This document shows positions 15,923 through 24,260 of a stretch of DNA of 64,000 nt, one piece after another. The notes beneath the pieces are model-generated. The model saw nothing but the letters and a program-made list of their open reading frames with translations. It had not been told where the DNA came from and searched no databases. The translations under genes and the position numbers were made by a program. Position 1 is the stretch's first letter; every line of letters begins with the position of its first letter. Source of the DNA: Paenibacillus tritici (GTDB lineage: Bacteria > Bacillota > Bacilli > Paenibacillales > Paenibacillaceae); the NCBI RefSeq assembly GCF_013204885.1, contig NZ_JABMKX010000005.1, positions 62,001 through 126,000 on the forward strand, written 5' to 3'.

Positions 15923-17722
15923 ATGAAACAACCATTATCACTGACCTGGGAGCTGGAATCCATCTTTCCCGGAGGCTCCGCCTCCCCGCAGTTTGAGAGC
16001 TTCCTGGACCGCTTGGCATCCGATATTGAGAATCTGCGCGGACAGGTGGCCGCCGCAACTGCACCGGCTGAACTTGCCGCAACGAAAGCGCTGGACAGTG
16101 TAATCGAGCTGCTGCAGAGCTGCGCCGGGCGCCTTACACAGGCTGCGGAATTCACAGGCTGTCTGGGAGCCCAGAACCAGCTCGACAAGGGAGCGGTAAG
16201 ACTGTCGTCCAAGGTGACAGGCCTGCGCGCCGGATATGAGGGCATCAGCTCTGCATTCGATAACGTGCTGCGTCAGACACCGGATGCGGTATGGACAGAG
16301 TGGATGGCCCGGCCGGAGATTGCCCCGCTGAGCTTCGTACTCAGCGAGAGCCGGGATCTGGCCCGGGAGAAGATGAGCCCGGAGCTGGAGAGCCTTGCAC
16401 TTGAGCTTGCCGTGGACGGCTATCATGGCTGGAGTGAACATTATGAGACAATCGTCGGCGGGATTCAGATTCCTTTTGAGGATGAGGAGGGTCTGAAGCT
16501 GTTATCGGCCGGGCAAGCCTTCAACAAGCTGGCTGATGAGAACCCGGAGGTCCGCAGCACCATGTTCCGCAAATGGGAAGAGGCCTGGGGCGGCGCTGCC
16601 GACTATTGTGCGGATACCTTGAACCATCTGGCCGGCTTCCGTCTGAAGCTGTATAAAGGCCGCGGCTGGGAGGATGTGCTGAAGGAGCCGCTCGGCATCA
16701 ACCGCATGTCGCGTGAGACCCTCGATGTGATGTGGGAGGTTATTACGAAGAGCAAACCGGCACTGGTGTCCTACCTGAAGCGCAAAGCGGAAATTCTCGG
16801 TCTGGAATCGCTCGCCTGGGTCGATGTGGATGCCCCTGTCGGCAAGTCTTCCGGCAAAATCCCGTATGAACAGGCGGCAGACGACATTGTTACCCAGTTC
16901 CGCAAATTCAGTCCCAAGCTGGCGGATTTCGCCGAGCGTGCCTTCGACAAGGATTGGATTGAGGTCGAAGACCGTGCCGCGAAGCGTCCGGGAGGCTTCT
17001 GCGTCTCGTTCCCGGAGAGTAAGGAATCCCGCATATTCATGACTTACAGCGGCACCCCGTCCAATGTATCGACACTAGCCCATGAGCTGGGTCATGCCTA
17101 TCATTCGTTCCTGCTGGAGGATCAGCCGCTGTTCAATCAGAATTATGCGATGAACGTGGCTGAGACGGCCTCTACCTTCGCTGAGGTTATTGTATCGGAT
17201 GCGCAGGTGAAGTCTGCCAGTGACAGTGAAGAGAAGCTGGCGCTGCTTGAAGCGAAGATCCAGAACAGTGTGGCGTTCTTCATGAATATCCATGCCCGCT
17301 TCCTGTTTGAGACCCGCTTCTACGAGAAACGCAAGGCAGGTCTTGTAAGCAGCGAGGAATTGTCCGCCCTGATGGAGGAAGCCCAGAAGGAAGCCTTCTG
17401 CGGGGTCCTCTCTGAATACCATCCGCATTTCTGGGCTTCGAAGCTTCATTTCTATATTACGGATGTTCCGTTCTATAACTTCCCGTATACAGTCGGATAT
17501 ATGTTCAGTACCGGTCTATACCGGCTTGCTTTGCAGGAAGGGGCCTCCTTTGCGGATAAATACGACAGCCTACTGCAGGATACCGGAGTGATGACCCTGG
17601 AGAATCTGGTGTCGAAGCATCTGGGCGTCGATCTGTCCAAGCCGGATTTCTGGCAGGGGGCTGCGGATTTGATTGTAGCGGATATTAACGAATTCTTGGA
17701 AATGACTCAACAACGCAGCTAG
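15923..17722 (+). CDS. pepF: M3 family oligoendopeptidase (PepF-like)
   Basis: A cytoplasmic zinc metallopeptidase of 599 residues that degrades short peptides. The zinc motif is HELGHAYH (residues near 390) with the third ligand Glu in AETASTFAEVIVSD; the PepF N-terminal domain precedes it. The size equals that of other Firmicute PepF/M3 clade proteins. The frame extends upstream of 15923, but the start with GGTGAG six bases before it and the MKQPLSLTWELESIFPGG opening fit the family. It is divergent from yycC. Confidence 0.92.
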   Translation: MKQPLSLTWELESIFPGGSASPQFESFLDRLASDIENLRGQVAAATAPAELAATKALDSVIELLQSCAGRLTQAAEFTGCLGAQNQLDKGAVRLSSKVTGLRAGYEGISSAFDNVLRQTPDAVWTEWMARPEIAPLSFVLSESRDLAREKMSPELESLALELAVDGYHGWSEHYETIVGGIQIPFEDEEGLKLLSAGQAFNKLADENPEVRSTMFRKWEEAWGGAADYCADTLNHLAGFRLKLYKGRGWEDVLKEPLGINRMSRETLDVMWEVITKSKPALVSYLKRKAEILGLESLAWVDVDAPVGKSSGKIPYEQAADDIVTQFRKFSPKLADFAERAFDKDWIEVEDRAAKRPGGFCVSFPESKESRIFMTYSGTPSNVSTLAHELGHAYHSFLLEDQPLFNQNYAMNVAETASTFAEVIVSDAQVKSASDSEEKLALLEAKIQNSVAFFMNIHARFLFETRFYEKRKAGLVSSEELSALMEEAQKEAFCGVLSEYHPHFWASKLHFYITDVPFYNFPYTVGYMFSTGLYRLALQEGASFADKYDSLLQDTGVMTLENLVSKHLGVDLSKPDFWQGAADLIVADINEFLEMTQQRS

Positions 17723-17794
17723 AAATTTGTCGAAAATGAGGCGGATTGGTTTTTTGCAGTAAAATGTTGATTTTTGAATATGGTATGAATGCGC

Positions 17795-17820
17795 AAAGAC
17801 CCCGGTTTCGGGGTCTTTTT
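17795..17820 (+). terminator. Terminator after pepF
   Basis: AAAGACCCC-GGTTTC-GGGGTCTTT, a perfect 9 bp stem followed by TT. It lies about 70 bases after the pepF stop. Confidence 0.9.
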
Positions 17821-17926
17821 ATGTGGTGTATTTGTCGAAAAAAGACGACGAAAGTTGGGAATATGCCAATACTAATAAGAAAATTGCGCAATTGTAGGGA
17901 TTATAACCCAATTATGTTGAATAATG

Positions 17927-17955
17927 TTGTACGTGTTAGATTAGTGACCTATAAT
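17927..17955 (+). promoter_or_regulatory. Sigma-A-type promoter
   Basis: TTGTAC (17927-17932), 17 bases, TATAAT (17950-17955). It drives the gene at 18082 through a leader of about 120 bases. Confidence 0.75.
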
Positions 17956-17960
17956 GAGCC

Positions 17961-18075
17961 TAAAGCCTTATATAAGCGCTGCTAGGCCCACAAAATTCAA
18001 ACAACTGCTTACGAAGCAAGTATTGTGTGAGGCAGAGCCATGAGGCTGCATCACCCACAAGACTTTTAGGAGGAA
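17961..18075 (+). promoter_or_regulatory. Structured 5' leader with possible SD sequestration
   Basis: CCTAAAG at the leader start (17960-17966) can pair with CTTTTAGG, which runs into the AGGAGG ribosome site of the next gene. Between them are two local hairpins: CACAA..TTGTG enclosing TGCTTACGAAGCA, and GCAG..CTGC. No known riboswitch class was recognised. The fold is by eye only. Confidence 0.35.
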
Positions 18076-18081
18076 ATGTAT

Positions 18082-18489
18082 GTGAGGACGGAACAATTAT
18101 CGCTTGCAAGACAGATCGATCTGGTGTTTCACGAGCTGCAGGAGGAATTGTCAGGACTGAATTCAGGTACCGTATTTGTACAGATCAGAAATAATATCAT
18201 CGGTAAGTTTGGAGTCCGCCATAATCCGCTTGCCGGACGCAGCGGCAGCTTCGCCGCAGAGCAGGAAGGTCTGACTTCCGGCCAGCAGTCCTCATTCCGG
18301 GTCATGGCTCTGGAGAGCCTGAAGTACAAGAAACGGTGGACTCATGGAGAGATTAGCTACGAATTCGCTGTCCGCCAGGGAATGGTGGTGGTTGATGCAA
18401 CGCTGGAGTCCAATTACAATATGGCGAACCTGATGATCCGTTATCCGCGCAGCAGCCAAGGTGATGTCTCCGACCAATCCTTTGGCTGA
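18082..18489 (+). CDS. Conserved-type hypothetical protein (135 aa)
   Basis: I do not recognise a family. The protein has no membrane segment or signal peptide; it starts with an amphipathic helix (LARQIDLVFHELQEELSGL) and continues with beta-rich sequence (GTVFVQIRNNIIGKFGVRHN, ISYEFAVRQGMVVVDATLESNYN). AGGAGG is two bases before an ATG at 18076 but eight bases before the GTG at 18082, so the GTG is the likelier start. It has its own promoter and a structured leader, suggesting controlled expression. A terminator-like hairpin shared with the convergent SASP gene follows. Confidence 0.75.
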   Translation: MRTEQLSLARQIDLVFHELQEELSGLNSGTVFVQIRNNIIGKFGVRHNPLAGRSGSFAAEQEGLTSGQQSSFRVMALESLKYKKRWTHGEISYEFAVRQGMVVVDATLESNYNMANLMIRYPRSSQGDVSDQSFG

Positions 18490-18515
18490 ATTCAATATAG
18501 ATACTTCGGGACACA

Positions 18516-18557
18516 GATAAAAGCCCCCCTGCGCTTCGACGAGAAACGCGGGAGGGC
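18516..18557 (-). terminator. Terminator of the SASP gene
   Basis: AGCCCCCCTGCG pairs with CGCGGGAGGGCT (one mismatch). On the minus strand it is followed by TTTTATC, so it ends the SASP transcript; it may also help end the convergent 18082 gene. Confidence 0.8.
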
Positions 18558-18620
18558 TGTGAAGCTGCTCGGTCTATGCCTCACGGCTTAGCCGGATCTT
18601 TAAGATAAGGCTAGCTAATA

Positions 18621-18854
18621 CTACGAACGACCGGACAGTTGTTGCTCTGCCAGTTGCACCAGACGTTTGGTGATATATCCTCCCAAAGAACCAGTTTCGC
18701 GGGAAGTATAGTTCCCATAATACCCGTCAGCCGGGATAGTTACTCCAAGCTCCTGTGCTGCTTCGTATTTCAACTGCTGCAGCGCTGCATTCGCTTGTGG
18801 AACCACCAGGTTGTTAGAACGGCTACCACGACTTTGTTGACCTGCTTGACCCAT
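18621..18854 (-). CDS. Alpha/beta-type small acid-soluble spore protein
   Basis: A 77-residue DNA-binding spore protein that coats and protects DNA in the dormant spore and is later digested by the GPR protease. Family motifs are seen: [11 protein letters not shown], with the GPR cleavage-site-like segment at YEAAQELG, and [23 protein letters not shown]. The N-terminus is Gln- and Ser-rich. GGAGGTG lies nine bases before the ATG. A sigma-G-type promoter lies 32 bases upstream of the start, as expected for forespore expression. Confidence 0.96.
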   Translation of the reverse strand: MGQAGQQSRGSRSNNLVVPQANAALQQLKYEAAQELGVTIPADGYYGNYTSRETGSLGGYITKRLVQLAEQQLSGRS

Positions 18855-18885
18855 GTATGTTCACCTCCTTCGCCCGTTGTGAAGA

Positions 18886-18915
18886 TAGTATGAGCGCTAG
18901 GAGAAGAATTCATGC
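18886..18915 (-). promoter_or_regulatory. Sigma-G-type promoter of the SASP gene
   Basis: On the minus strand GCATG (18911-18915) is followed after exactly 18 bases by CATACTA (18886-18892). This fits the published sigma-G consensus GHATR-N18-CATNHTA at every position. Confidence 0.85.
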
Positions 18916-18958
18916 ACGGATTTTGAAGGTTTATAGGATGGTAATTATATGAAATTTA

Positions 18959-19927
18959 TCAGCCCGGATAAATCATCTGCAGCGTGCTGCCAAGAACAAG
19001 GGTCTGGCCGGGTTCAAGCGTGATCAGTCCGGTGAAGGAATCGTCCTGCGGAAGATTGGGCGCATCCGGAAGCCAGGTGAGCGGTTCGATGCAGAGGAAC
19101 TGGTCTGCTTCGCCTTTGGTATACAGAACCCAGTGATGAAAGAAATTGCGGTCGACGGAATAACGCAGCCCGTAACCATCCTCACGCATCAGTACAGCCT
19201 CAGCAGGCTGCTGCTCAGCGATACGCAGGACGGTATCAAGATTCGCGCCTTGAAGATTCAGGCGGGTATGCAGGCTCTCCAGCCCGCCAAGCGGCAATAA
19301 CTGTCCGCTGGGCAGGAGATCCTCACTCAGCTCGTATACGGCCTCAGCAGGCAGGGTCACATTCCAGCGGCCGGGAGTTCCGTCAAGCATGAACCAGGTA
19401 TGATAGCCTGCGCCAAAAGGAATACGCCGGGTGCCCAGATGAGTGACCTTCAGGGTCTGCTCCAGCCGGTCATCCTGCAGCCGGAAGGTCATCTCGAACT
19501 TCAGCGGCTCGGGGAATTGCCTGATCCATTCCGGATCATCCGTGGTGATGAATTCGGTTGTTACCGCACAGCCTTCTTCGTCCTCTTCGATATCACTGAC
19601 ACACCAGGCCTGCGTGCGGTGAAGACCATGAATATGATGCTCTCCCGCGTTCCTGTCGAACTGGTAGCTTGTGCCGCCGAACTGGAAGTTCCCGCCGCGT
19701 ATACGTCCGGGGGGCACCAGGAGAGGCATGCCGAAGTGATAAGGTTTCTGCAGATATGAAGTTAGATCGCTCTCATCCGGCTGGCGGAGGATTTGCCGCT
19801 CCTCTTTGCGGTCCCATAATGAAATTACGTTATTACCCAGCCTGGGCAGAAGCGTGACTTCCAGTTCGCAGCTATGCAAAATATACGTATCATAACCGTT
19901 CCACTGCCCTTTGGTAACCTGTTTCAT
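18959..19927 (-). CDS. Aldose 1-epimerase family protein
   Basis: A galactose mutarotase-like beta-sandwich enzyme of 322 residues that interconverts sugar anomers or acts on a hexose-phosphate. Substrate-contact residues are visible: NAGEHHIHGLHR (catalytic His), GAGYHTWF (second His) and FLCIEPLTWLPDAPN (catalytic Glu). PRLGNNVISLWDRK near the N-terminus is typical. Upstream in-frame codons exist to 19969, but AAAGGAG lies ten bases before the ATG at 19927. It stands alone on the minus strand; its exact sugar is not known. Confidence 0.87.
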   Translation of the reverse strand: MKQVTKGQWNGYDTYILHSCELEVTLLPRLGNNVISLWDRKEERQILRQPDESDLTSYLQKPYHFGMPLLVPPGRIRGGNFQFGGTSYQFDRNAGEHHIHGLHRTQAWCVSDIEEDEEGCAVTTEFITTDDPEWIRQFPEPLKFEMTFRLQDDRLEQTLKVTHLGTRRIPFGAGYHTWFMLDGTPGRWNVTLPAEAVYELSEDLLPSGQLLPLGGLESLHTRLNLQGANLDTVLRIAEQQPAEAVLMREDGYGLRYSVDRNFFHHWVLYTKGEADQFLCIEPLTWLPDAPNLPQDDSFTGLITLEPGQTLVLGSTLQMIYPG

Positions 19928-20015
19928 AAGAGATATGCTCCTTTGATAAGCTGTAATCAGATTGCACACACGAATATCTTTATCATACCAGATTTATCCG
20001 GCGGTGGTTAGGGAT

Positions 20016-20044
20016 TTGACAACTTCTCCGGCTGGCTCTATGAT
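20016..20044 (+). promoter_or_regulatory. Sigma-A promoter of the T-box/trpS unit
   Basis: TTGACA (20016-20021), 17 bases, TATGAT (20039-20044). Transcription should begin near 20051, just before T-box stem I. Confidence 0.85.
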
Positions 20045-20050
20045 GGAGGC

Positions 20051-20325
20051 ATAAATGAATAACAGGCAATGTGATGACAGGGACAAGTAAGCATAGACTG
20101 TACCTCCAGAAAGCCGGTGGCTGATGTGAACCGGCGGTGCACCTCTGACTGAATGGACCCTTGAGCGCCGCGATCGAACAGGCTGCATTAGCCTTAAGTA
20201 GACCGGCCGGCTCTTCCCCGTTAACGGAAGGCAAGGCTGTTTGCCTGTATCCCGGAGGGATATACCAAGCAGCGAATAAGGGTGGTACCACGGTCTCACG
20301 TCCCTTGCGGATGTGGGGCCTTTTT
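20051..20325 (+). ncRNA. T-box riboswitch, tryptophan-specific
   Basis: The T-box sequence AAGGGTGGTACCACGG is at 20278-20293 and pairs with the uncharged tRNA acceptor end. The candidate specifier is TGG (Trp) at 20154-20156 in GAATGGACC, opposite an AGTAAG bulge, matching the downstream trpS. The terminator is GGTCTCACGTCC / GGATGTGGGGCC (20292-20320) followed by TTTTT. Uncharged tRNA-Trp should stabilise the antiterminator and allow trpS transcription. Confidence 0.93.
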
Positions 20326-20369
20326 GCGTTCTGCGCAAGCGGAAATTAATCATGATGGAGGATAAGACG

Positions 20370-21359
20370 ATGGCTAAGAAGGTATTATCGGGAATTCAGC
20401 CCAGCGGCTCACTCACACTCGGGAATTATATCGGGGCGATCAAGAATTTCGTCAAGCTTCAAAAGGAATATGAATGTTACTTCATGGTGGTCGATCTGCA
20501 CGCCATTACGGTGGCCCAGGACCCTGCAGCGCTTCGTGAGCAATCTGAATCGGTGGCTGCGCTGTATCTTGCCGCAGGGATTGACCCGTCCATCGCCCAT
20601 GTCTATATGCAGTCCCATGTGCCTCAGCACGCTGAGCTGGGATGGATTCTGACTACGCTGACTGCTATGGGTGAACTGGAGCGGATGACACAGTTCAAGG
20701 ATAAATCGGCAGGCAAAGAATCGGTAGGCGCGGGCTTGTTCGTCTATCCGTCGCTGATGGCCGCTGATATTCTGGTCTACAACGCTGATCTGGTGCCTGT
20801 GGGCGAAGATCAGAAGCAGCATCTGGAGCTGACCCGGGATCTCGCGGGACGCTTCAATCACCGGTTCGGTGACTTCTTCACCATCCCTGAGCCCTACATC
20901 CCGGAAGTCGGGGCACGGATTATGTCCCTGGATGACGGAACCAAGAAGATGAGCAAAAGTGATCCCAATGCCGGCAGCAGAATCAACCTCTTGGACCCGC
21001 CGGACGTCATCCGCAAGAAGATCAGCCGGGCGACAACGGATTCCGGACGCGAGGTTGTGTTCGACCCGGCGAATAAGCCGGAGATCAGCAACCTGATGAG
21101 CATCTATGCCGAATGCTCGGGGATGAGCCTGCAGCAGATTGCCGACAAGTATGAAGGCCAAATGTACGGCGGATTCAAAAAAGAGCTAGGCGAAGTGGTT
21201 GTCGCCCTGCTTGAGCCGATCCAGCAAAGATACCAGGACATCCGCAGCTCAGGAATGCTGAGCGATATTCTGGCTCAGGGAGCCGAAAGTGCACGCATGA
21301 ACGCCGCACGCACGCTGGAAGGCGTGAAGGAGCGGATGGGCTTCCTGCCCTCCCGTTAA
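20370..21359 (+). CDS. trpS: Tryptophanyl-tRNA synthetase
   Basis: Class I aminoacyl-tRNA synthetase (329 residues) that charges tRNA-Trp. The HIGH-like motif is in IQPSGSLTLGNYIGA and the KMSKS motif in KKMSKSDPNAG. Other landmarks are LLYPVLMA-like FVYPSLMAADIL and GEDQKQHLELTRDLA. GGAGG lies eight bases before the ATG at 20370; frame positions upstream of it fall in the T-box terminator. Controlled by the preceding T-box. Its stop overlaps by four bases with the convergent small membrane protein gene. Confidence 0.97.
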   Translation: MAKKVLSGIQPSGSLTLGNYIGAIKNFVKLQKEYECYFMVVDLHAITVAQDPAALREQSESVAALYLAAGIDPSIAHVYMQSHVPQHAELGWILTTLTAMGELERMTQFKDKSAGKESVGAGLFVYPSLMAADILVYNADLVPVGEDQKQHLELTRDLAGRFNHRFGDFFTIPEPYIPEVGARIMSLDDGTKKMSKSDPNAGSRINLLDPPDVIRKKISRATTDSGREVVFDPANKPEISNLMSIYAECSGMSLQQIADKYEGQMYGGFKKELGEVVVALLEPIQQRYQDIRSSGMLSDILAQGAESARMNAARTLEGVKERMGFLPSR

Positions 21360-21547
21360 GGAGAGGACAGCTTGCTCTCCGCCTTGCGTCTCAGCCTGGC
21401 TTTGACGATGAAGCCCCAGCCGATGTTAAGCACGCACAGAGCGCCGAGCAGAAGCGCGAGCCAAATGTTATAGCTGATGGTGATGGAAGCCGCCGTAAGT
21501 AGGAGAATTGAAGAGCAGGCGAACCACAGTGACAGACCTTTACCCAT
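21356..21547 (-). CDS. Small two-span membrane protein (63 aa)
   Basis: Unrecognised protein with two hydrophobic segments (LWFACSSILLLTAASITI and NIWLALLLGALCVLNIGWGFIV) and a basic C-terminal tail (KARLRRKAESK). The upstream GTG at 21595 has no ribosome site, while GAAGG lies about ten bases before the ATG at 21547, so the shorter form is preferred. It ends inside the trpS stop codon on the opposite strand. No partner gene is evident. Confidence 0.65.
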   Translation of the reverse strand: MGKGLSLWFACSSILLLTAASITISYNIWLALLLGALCVLNIGWGFIVKARLRRKAESKLSSP

Positions 21548-22033
21548 AAGTTCCAGCCTTCCTTTCTGCTTGAAATCCCGGAGTGCTTCCTGCACTGCGG
21601 GATTATTAGTTTGAATGTAAGTGAATATAGTAAGTAAATATGGTGAGTAAATACATGCTTGCGCTGTAACCGCTTTATTGTGATTGTGCCTTATGCCGAC
21701 CCGGGCGTCAAGGGGGCGTCAAGAGAATGGCTCCCCGGTAAATACAGCCTATAATATATCAGATGAGCTAGATAATCCTGCACAAATTGCAACATTCCCA
21801 TTAATCAATCGCCGCTAATCAAAAAATATTGCACAAAAGGCAGCAATCGTCCTCCTCCAAGCAGCTGAGCGAAGAAATTCCTGCAATTCATGCAACATTC
21901 TATACAACTAGCCCAGTATCCCTGATTCGAGTTGCAATATTTACAACATCTGAGCTTGACCTCTGACTACACTGGCGGGCTGAACTCCATTCCTAGCTGG
22001 AACAGGTAGTTTATGTATTTTAGGGTTAACGTA
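21548..22033. other. Gene-free region with degenerate TGCAA repeats
   Basis: About 490 bases without a credible gene. Two 21-base direct repeats, at 21777 and 21880, share CCTGCA at one end and TGCAACATTC at the other. Further GTTGCAATA and ATTGCAC motifs lie between and after them. A short GGGCGTCAAG tandem pair sits at about 21705-21725. It could be a decayed gene or a protein-binding array. Confidence 0.45.
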
Positions 22034-22070
22034 ATTAAAAAGATGGCATCTGCTCCGGCAGATGCCATCT
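22034..22070 (-). terminator. Terminator of the YfhP-like gene
   Basis: AGATGGCATCTGC-TCCG-GCAGATGCCATCT is a perfect 13 bp stem. Read on the minus strand it is followed by TTTTTAATTA. It lies 17 bases past the stop at 22088. Confidence 0.92.
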
Positions 22071-22087
22071 GTCTTCAAGAAAACTTC

Positions 22088-23092
22088 CTACAGCTTGACT
22101 GTTCCCGGATCAATGGCGAAACGTTCGTCAAGCTTCTCGCTGCTGAGCCAGCCGACATAGGTGTTCAGCGGTTTATACTCCTGGTCCATTACAAGTACAG
22201 CAACGAACGGGAATTGCTTGCGGTGTAAATAACGAACATCACCCCAGCGTACAATATAACCAGAGGGCAGCTCCTCAACCTCGGCAACGGCGTACGAGGT
22301 GAAGTACAGAAAGGCCTGAATGTCCGGATGGGATTTGGAATGCTCAACGGCGGGGTGAGTGGAGCACACCGCATGCTTGAACCATTCCAGCCGTCCGTTG
22401 TTCAGCAGCCCGATATTATAGCTGCCATCCGGCTTGGCTTTGACCACATTCCACCGGGTAGGTGAAATGGTGGGGATCACATAATAACGGTCGCCTGCAA
22501 GATGGTGAACATCTTTATTCTTGATGTTGCGTGTAATGCGTGCATGAACCAGTGTCCGCCAAATGTAGTATAGGACGGTGCAGGCATACAACGTAATGAA
22601 CAGGGGAGCGGGAGGTACGATTCCGCTGATCCACAGAATAATCGCCGCTGTATGGCTGCCGAAGATAAACGGATCGAAGATATGGATAATGTTCCAGGCG
22701 ATCCATTTCTCGGTGAACGGGCGTGCGGCCTGGGTTCCGTAGGTGTTGAACAGGTCAGAGAATACATGAACGGCAACGCCGATGAAGCTCCAGAGCGCGA
22801 CATGGCTCAGTGAATGGAGATCCGTTAATCCGAACAACGGTCCAATGACCAGTGTGATCAGAGCCGGCCACAGCAGTAAAAAGGGCAGGGAGTGAGTGAT
22901 TCCCCTGTGATTGCGGATATACACCGCATTGTCCTTCAGACGCAGTGCGGTATCGGCATCAGGGGCCTGAGAAGCCAGTACAGTAGCTACCATCACCGCT
23001 CCGGCAAGGGTTCCATTGGAAGCGACGACAGGATCGACGAAGGACAGACCGGCGAGTCCAAGTCCCATAACAAAATGTGTAGCGGTATCCAT
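22088..23092 (-). CDS. Membrane-bound metal-dependent hydrolase (YfhP/YdjM family)
   Basis: A 334-residue protein of the YdjM/YfhP (LexA-regulated membrane hydrolase) family. The metal-binding residues are visible in MDTATHFVMG, ASQAPDADT, NHRGITHSLP and VHVFSDLFNTYGT. Four or five hydrophobic segments fill the first 190 residues; the C-terminal 140 residues are soluble and specific to the longer YfhP branch. AAAGGAG lies nine bases before the ATG. Its substrate is unknown. No clear LexA box was seen upstream. Confidence 0.85.
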   Translation of the reverse strand: MDTATHFVMGLGLAGLSFVDPVVASNGTLAGAVMVATVLASQAPDADTALRLKDNAVYIRNHRGITHSLPFLLLWPALITLVIGPLFGLTDLHSLSHVALWSFIGVAVHVFSDLFNTYGTQAARPFTEKWIAWNIIHIFDPFIFGSHTAAIILWISGIVPPAPLFITLYACTVLYYIWRTLVHARITRNIKNKDVHHLAGDRYYVIPTISPTRWNVVKAKPDGSYNIGLLNNGRLEWFKHAVCSTHPAVEHSKSHPDIQAFLYFTSYAVAEVEELPSGYIVRWGDVRYLHRKQFPFVAVLVMDQEYKPLNTYVGWLSSEKLDERFAIDPGTVKL

Positions 23093-23218
23093 TAGTCAGA
23101 TCTCCTTTGTACGGAAGTTCTCTATTAATAACTACCCATTTTCGCGTCCAGTTATTTAAGGGCGGGAAAATAAATATTGTCACGTAATTGTCGAATTAAT
23201 GAACATCATGGTCAATGA

Positions 23219-23248
23219 TTGTCAAAGTCTTTCCCAGTTTGCTATGAT
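23219..23248 (+). promoter_or_regulatory. Probable promoter of ctaB
   Basis: TTGTCA (23219-23224), 18 bases, TATGAT (23243-23248), about 50 bases upstream of the ctaB start. Confidence 0.65.
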
Positions 23249-23298
23249 AAAGTTAATAGCGGGATGTTAGAAGTTCCCTAGAAGGAGGAACCCCATAC

Positions 23299-24231
23299 GT
23301 GGACAATCAATTGAGATATCAAGCTTCTTCTGATTCCGCATCAATGTCTGCCAAGTCTCCGCCGGAAGGTGCAAGCTGGCGTGACTTTGTTACCGTTACG
23401 AAACCGGGTATTATCCGCTCCAATCTAATCGCTGCGTTCGCAGGGTATTGGGTGGCGTCAGGCTGGGATGTACAGTATGGCCGTCTGATTCTGACGTTGC
23501 TCGGCACCATGCTGGTAATGGCATCGGCTTGTGTGTTCAATAATTATTTTGACCGCGACTTGGATATGAAGATGGAACGGACCCGTGAACGGGGGCTACC
23601 TACAGGAAGGCTGAAGCCTCGAACCGTACTTATCTACGGGATCGGTCTCGGCATTGCCGGGCTGGTCGTACTGTTCGCCTTCTGCGGTATGCTGGCCGGA
23701 TTGTTCGGCATTGTCGGCATGTTCGTATATGTTGTAGTGTATACCCTTTGGCTCAAAAGAACATCCACCTGGAGCACCTCGGTTGGTGCAATCTCCGGGG
23801 CCATGCCTCCTGTAATCGGTTATGTGGCTGTTACGGGAACCGTGGATCTCGGGGCCTGGCTATTGTTCGCGATGCTGTTTCTGTGGCAGCCTCCCCATTT
23901 CTGGGCACTTGGCATCCGCCGCAAAGAGGAGTACAGAGCAGCAGGATTTCCGCTCCTTCCCGTTGTGAAGGGGACACGCCGTACCAAATTCCAGATGATT
24001 CCTTATGTTGCGCTGCTGCTCCCGGTTCCGGTGCTGATGTATGCCTATGATTATGCTGGTATATATTATCTGATTGTATCGCTGGGATTGTCAGTGGGCT
24101 GGCTCTACTTAACCCTGATCGGGTTCAAGGCCAAGGATGATGAGGTCTGGGCGAAGAAAAGCTTCCTCTTCTCCATTAATTATCTGACGTTAAGTCTGAT
24201 TGCCCTGGTGCTGAATACCATTCACGTGTAA
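23299..24231 (+). CDS. ctaB: Protohaem IX farnesyltransferase (haem O synthase)
   Basis: A polytopic UbiA-superfamily prenyltransferase (310 residues) that attaches a farnesyl group to haem B to give haem O. The first Asp-rich motif is NNYFDRDLDMKMERTRER and the second region is visible at LWLKRTSTWSTSVGAISGAMPPVIGY and WQPPHFWALGIRRKEEY. The start is GTG with GGAGG upstream. A sco gene follows by 30 bases, so the pair forms an operon for cytochrome oxidase maturation. ctaA lies 12 kb away rather than beside ctaB as in B. subtilis. Confidence 0.96.
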   Translation: MDNQLRYQASSDSASMSAKSPPEGASWRDFVTVTKPGIIRSNLIAAFAGYWVASGWDVQYGRLILTLLGTMLVMASACVFNNYFDRDLDMKMERTRERGLPTGRLKPRTVLIYGIGLGIAGLVVLFAFCGMLAGLFGIVGMFVYVVVYTLWLKRTSTWSTSVGAISGAMPPVIGYVAVTGTVDLGAWLLFAMLFLWQPPHFWALGIRRKEEYRAAGFPLLPVVKGTRRTKFQMIPYVALLLPVPVLMYAYDYAGIYYLIVSLGLSVGWLYLTLIGFKAKDDEVWAKKSFLFSINYLTLSLIALVLNTIHV

Positions 24232-24260
24232 GCATTCTTAGTAGAGGGGGAGGGCGTCCT

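Noticed and set aside
21700..21730. Short GGGCGTCAAG tandem repeat as a possible attachment site
   Set aside because: Only two short copies, with no integrase or element boundary nearby.
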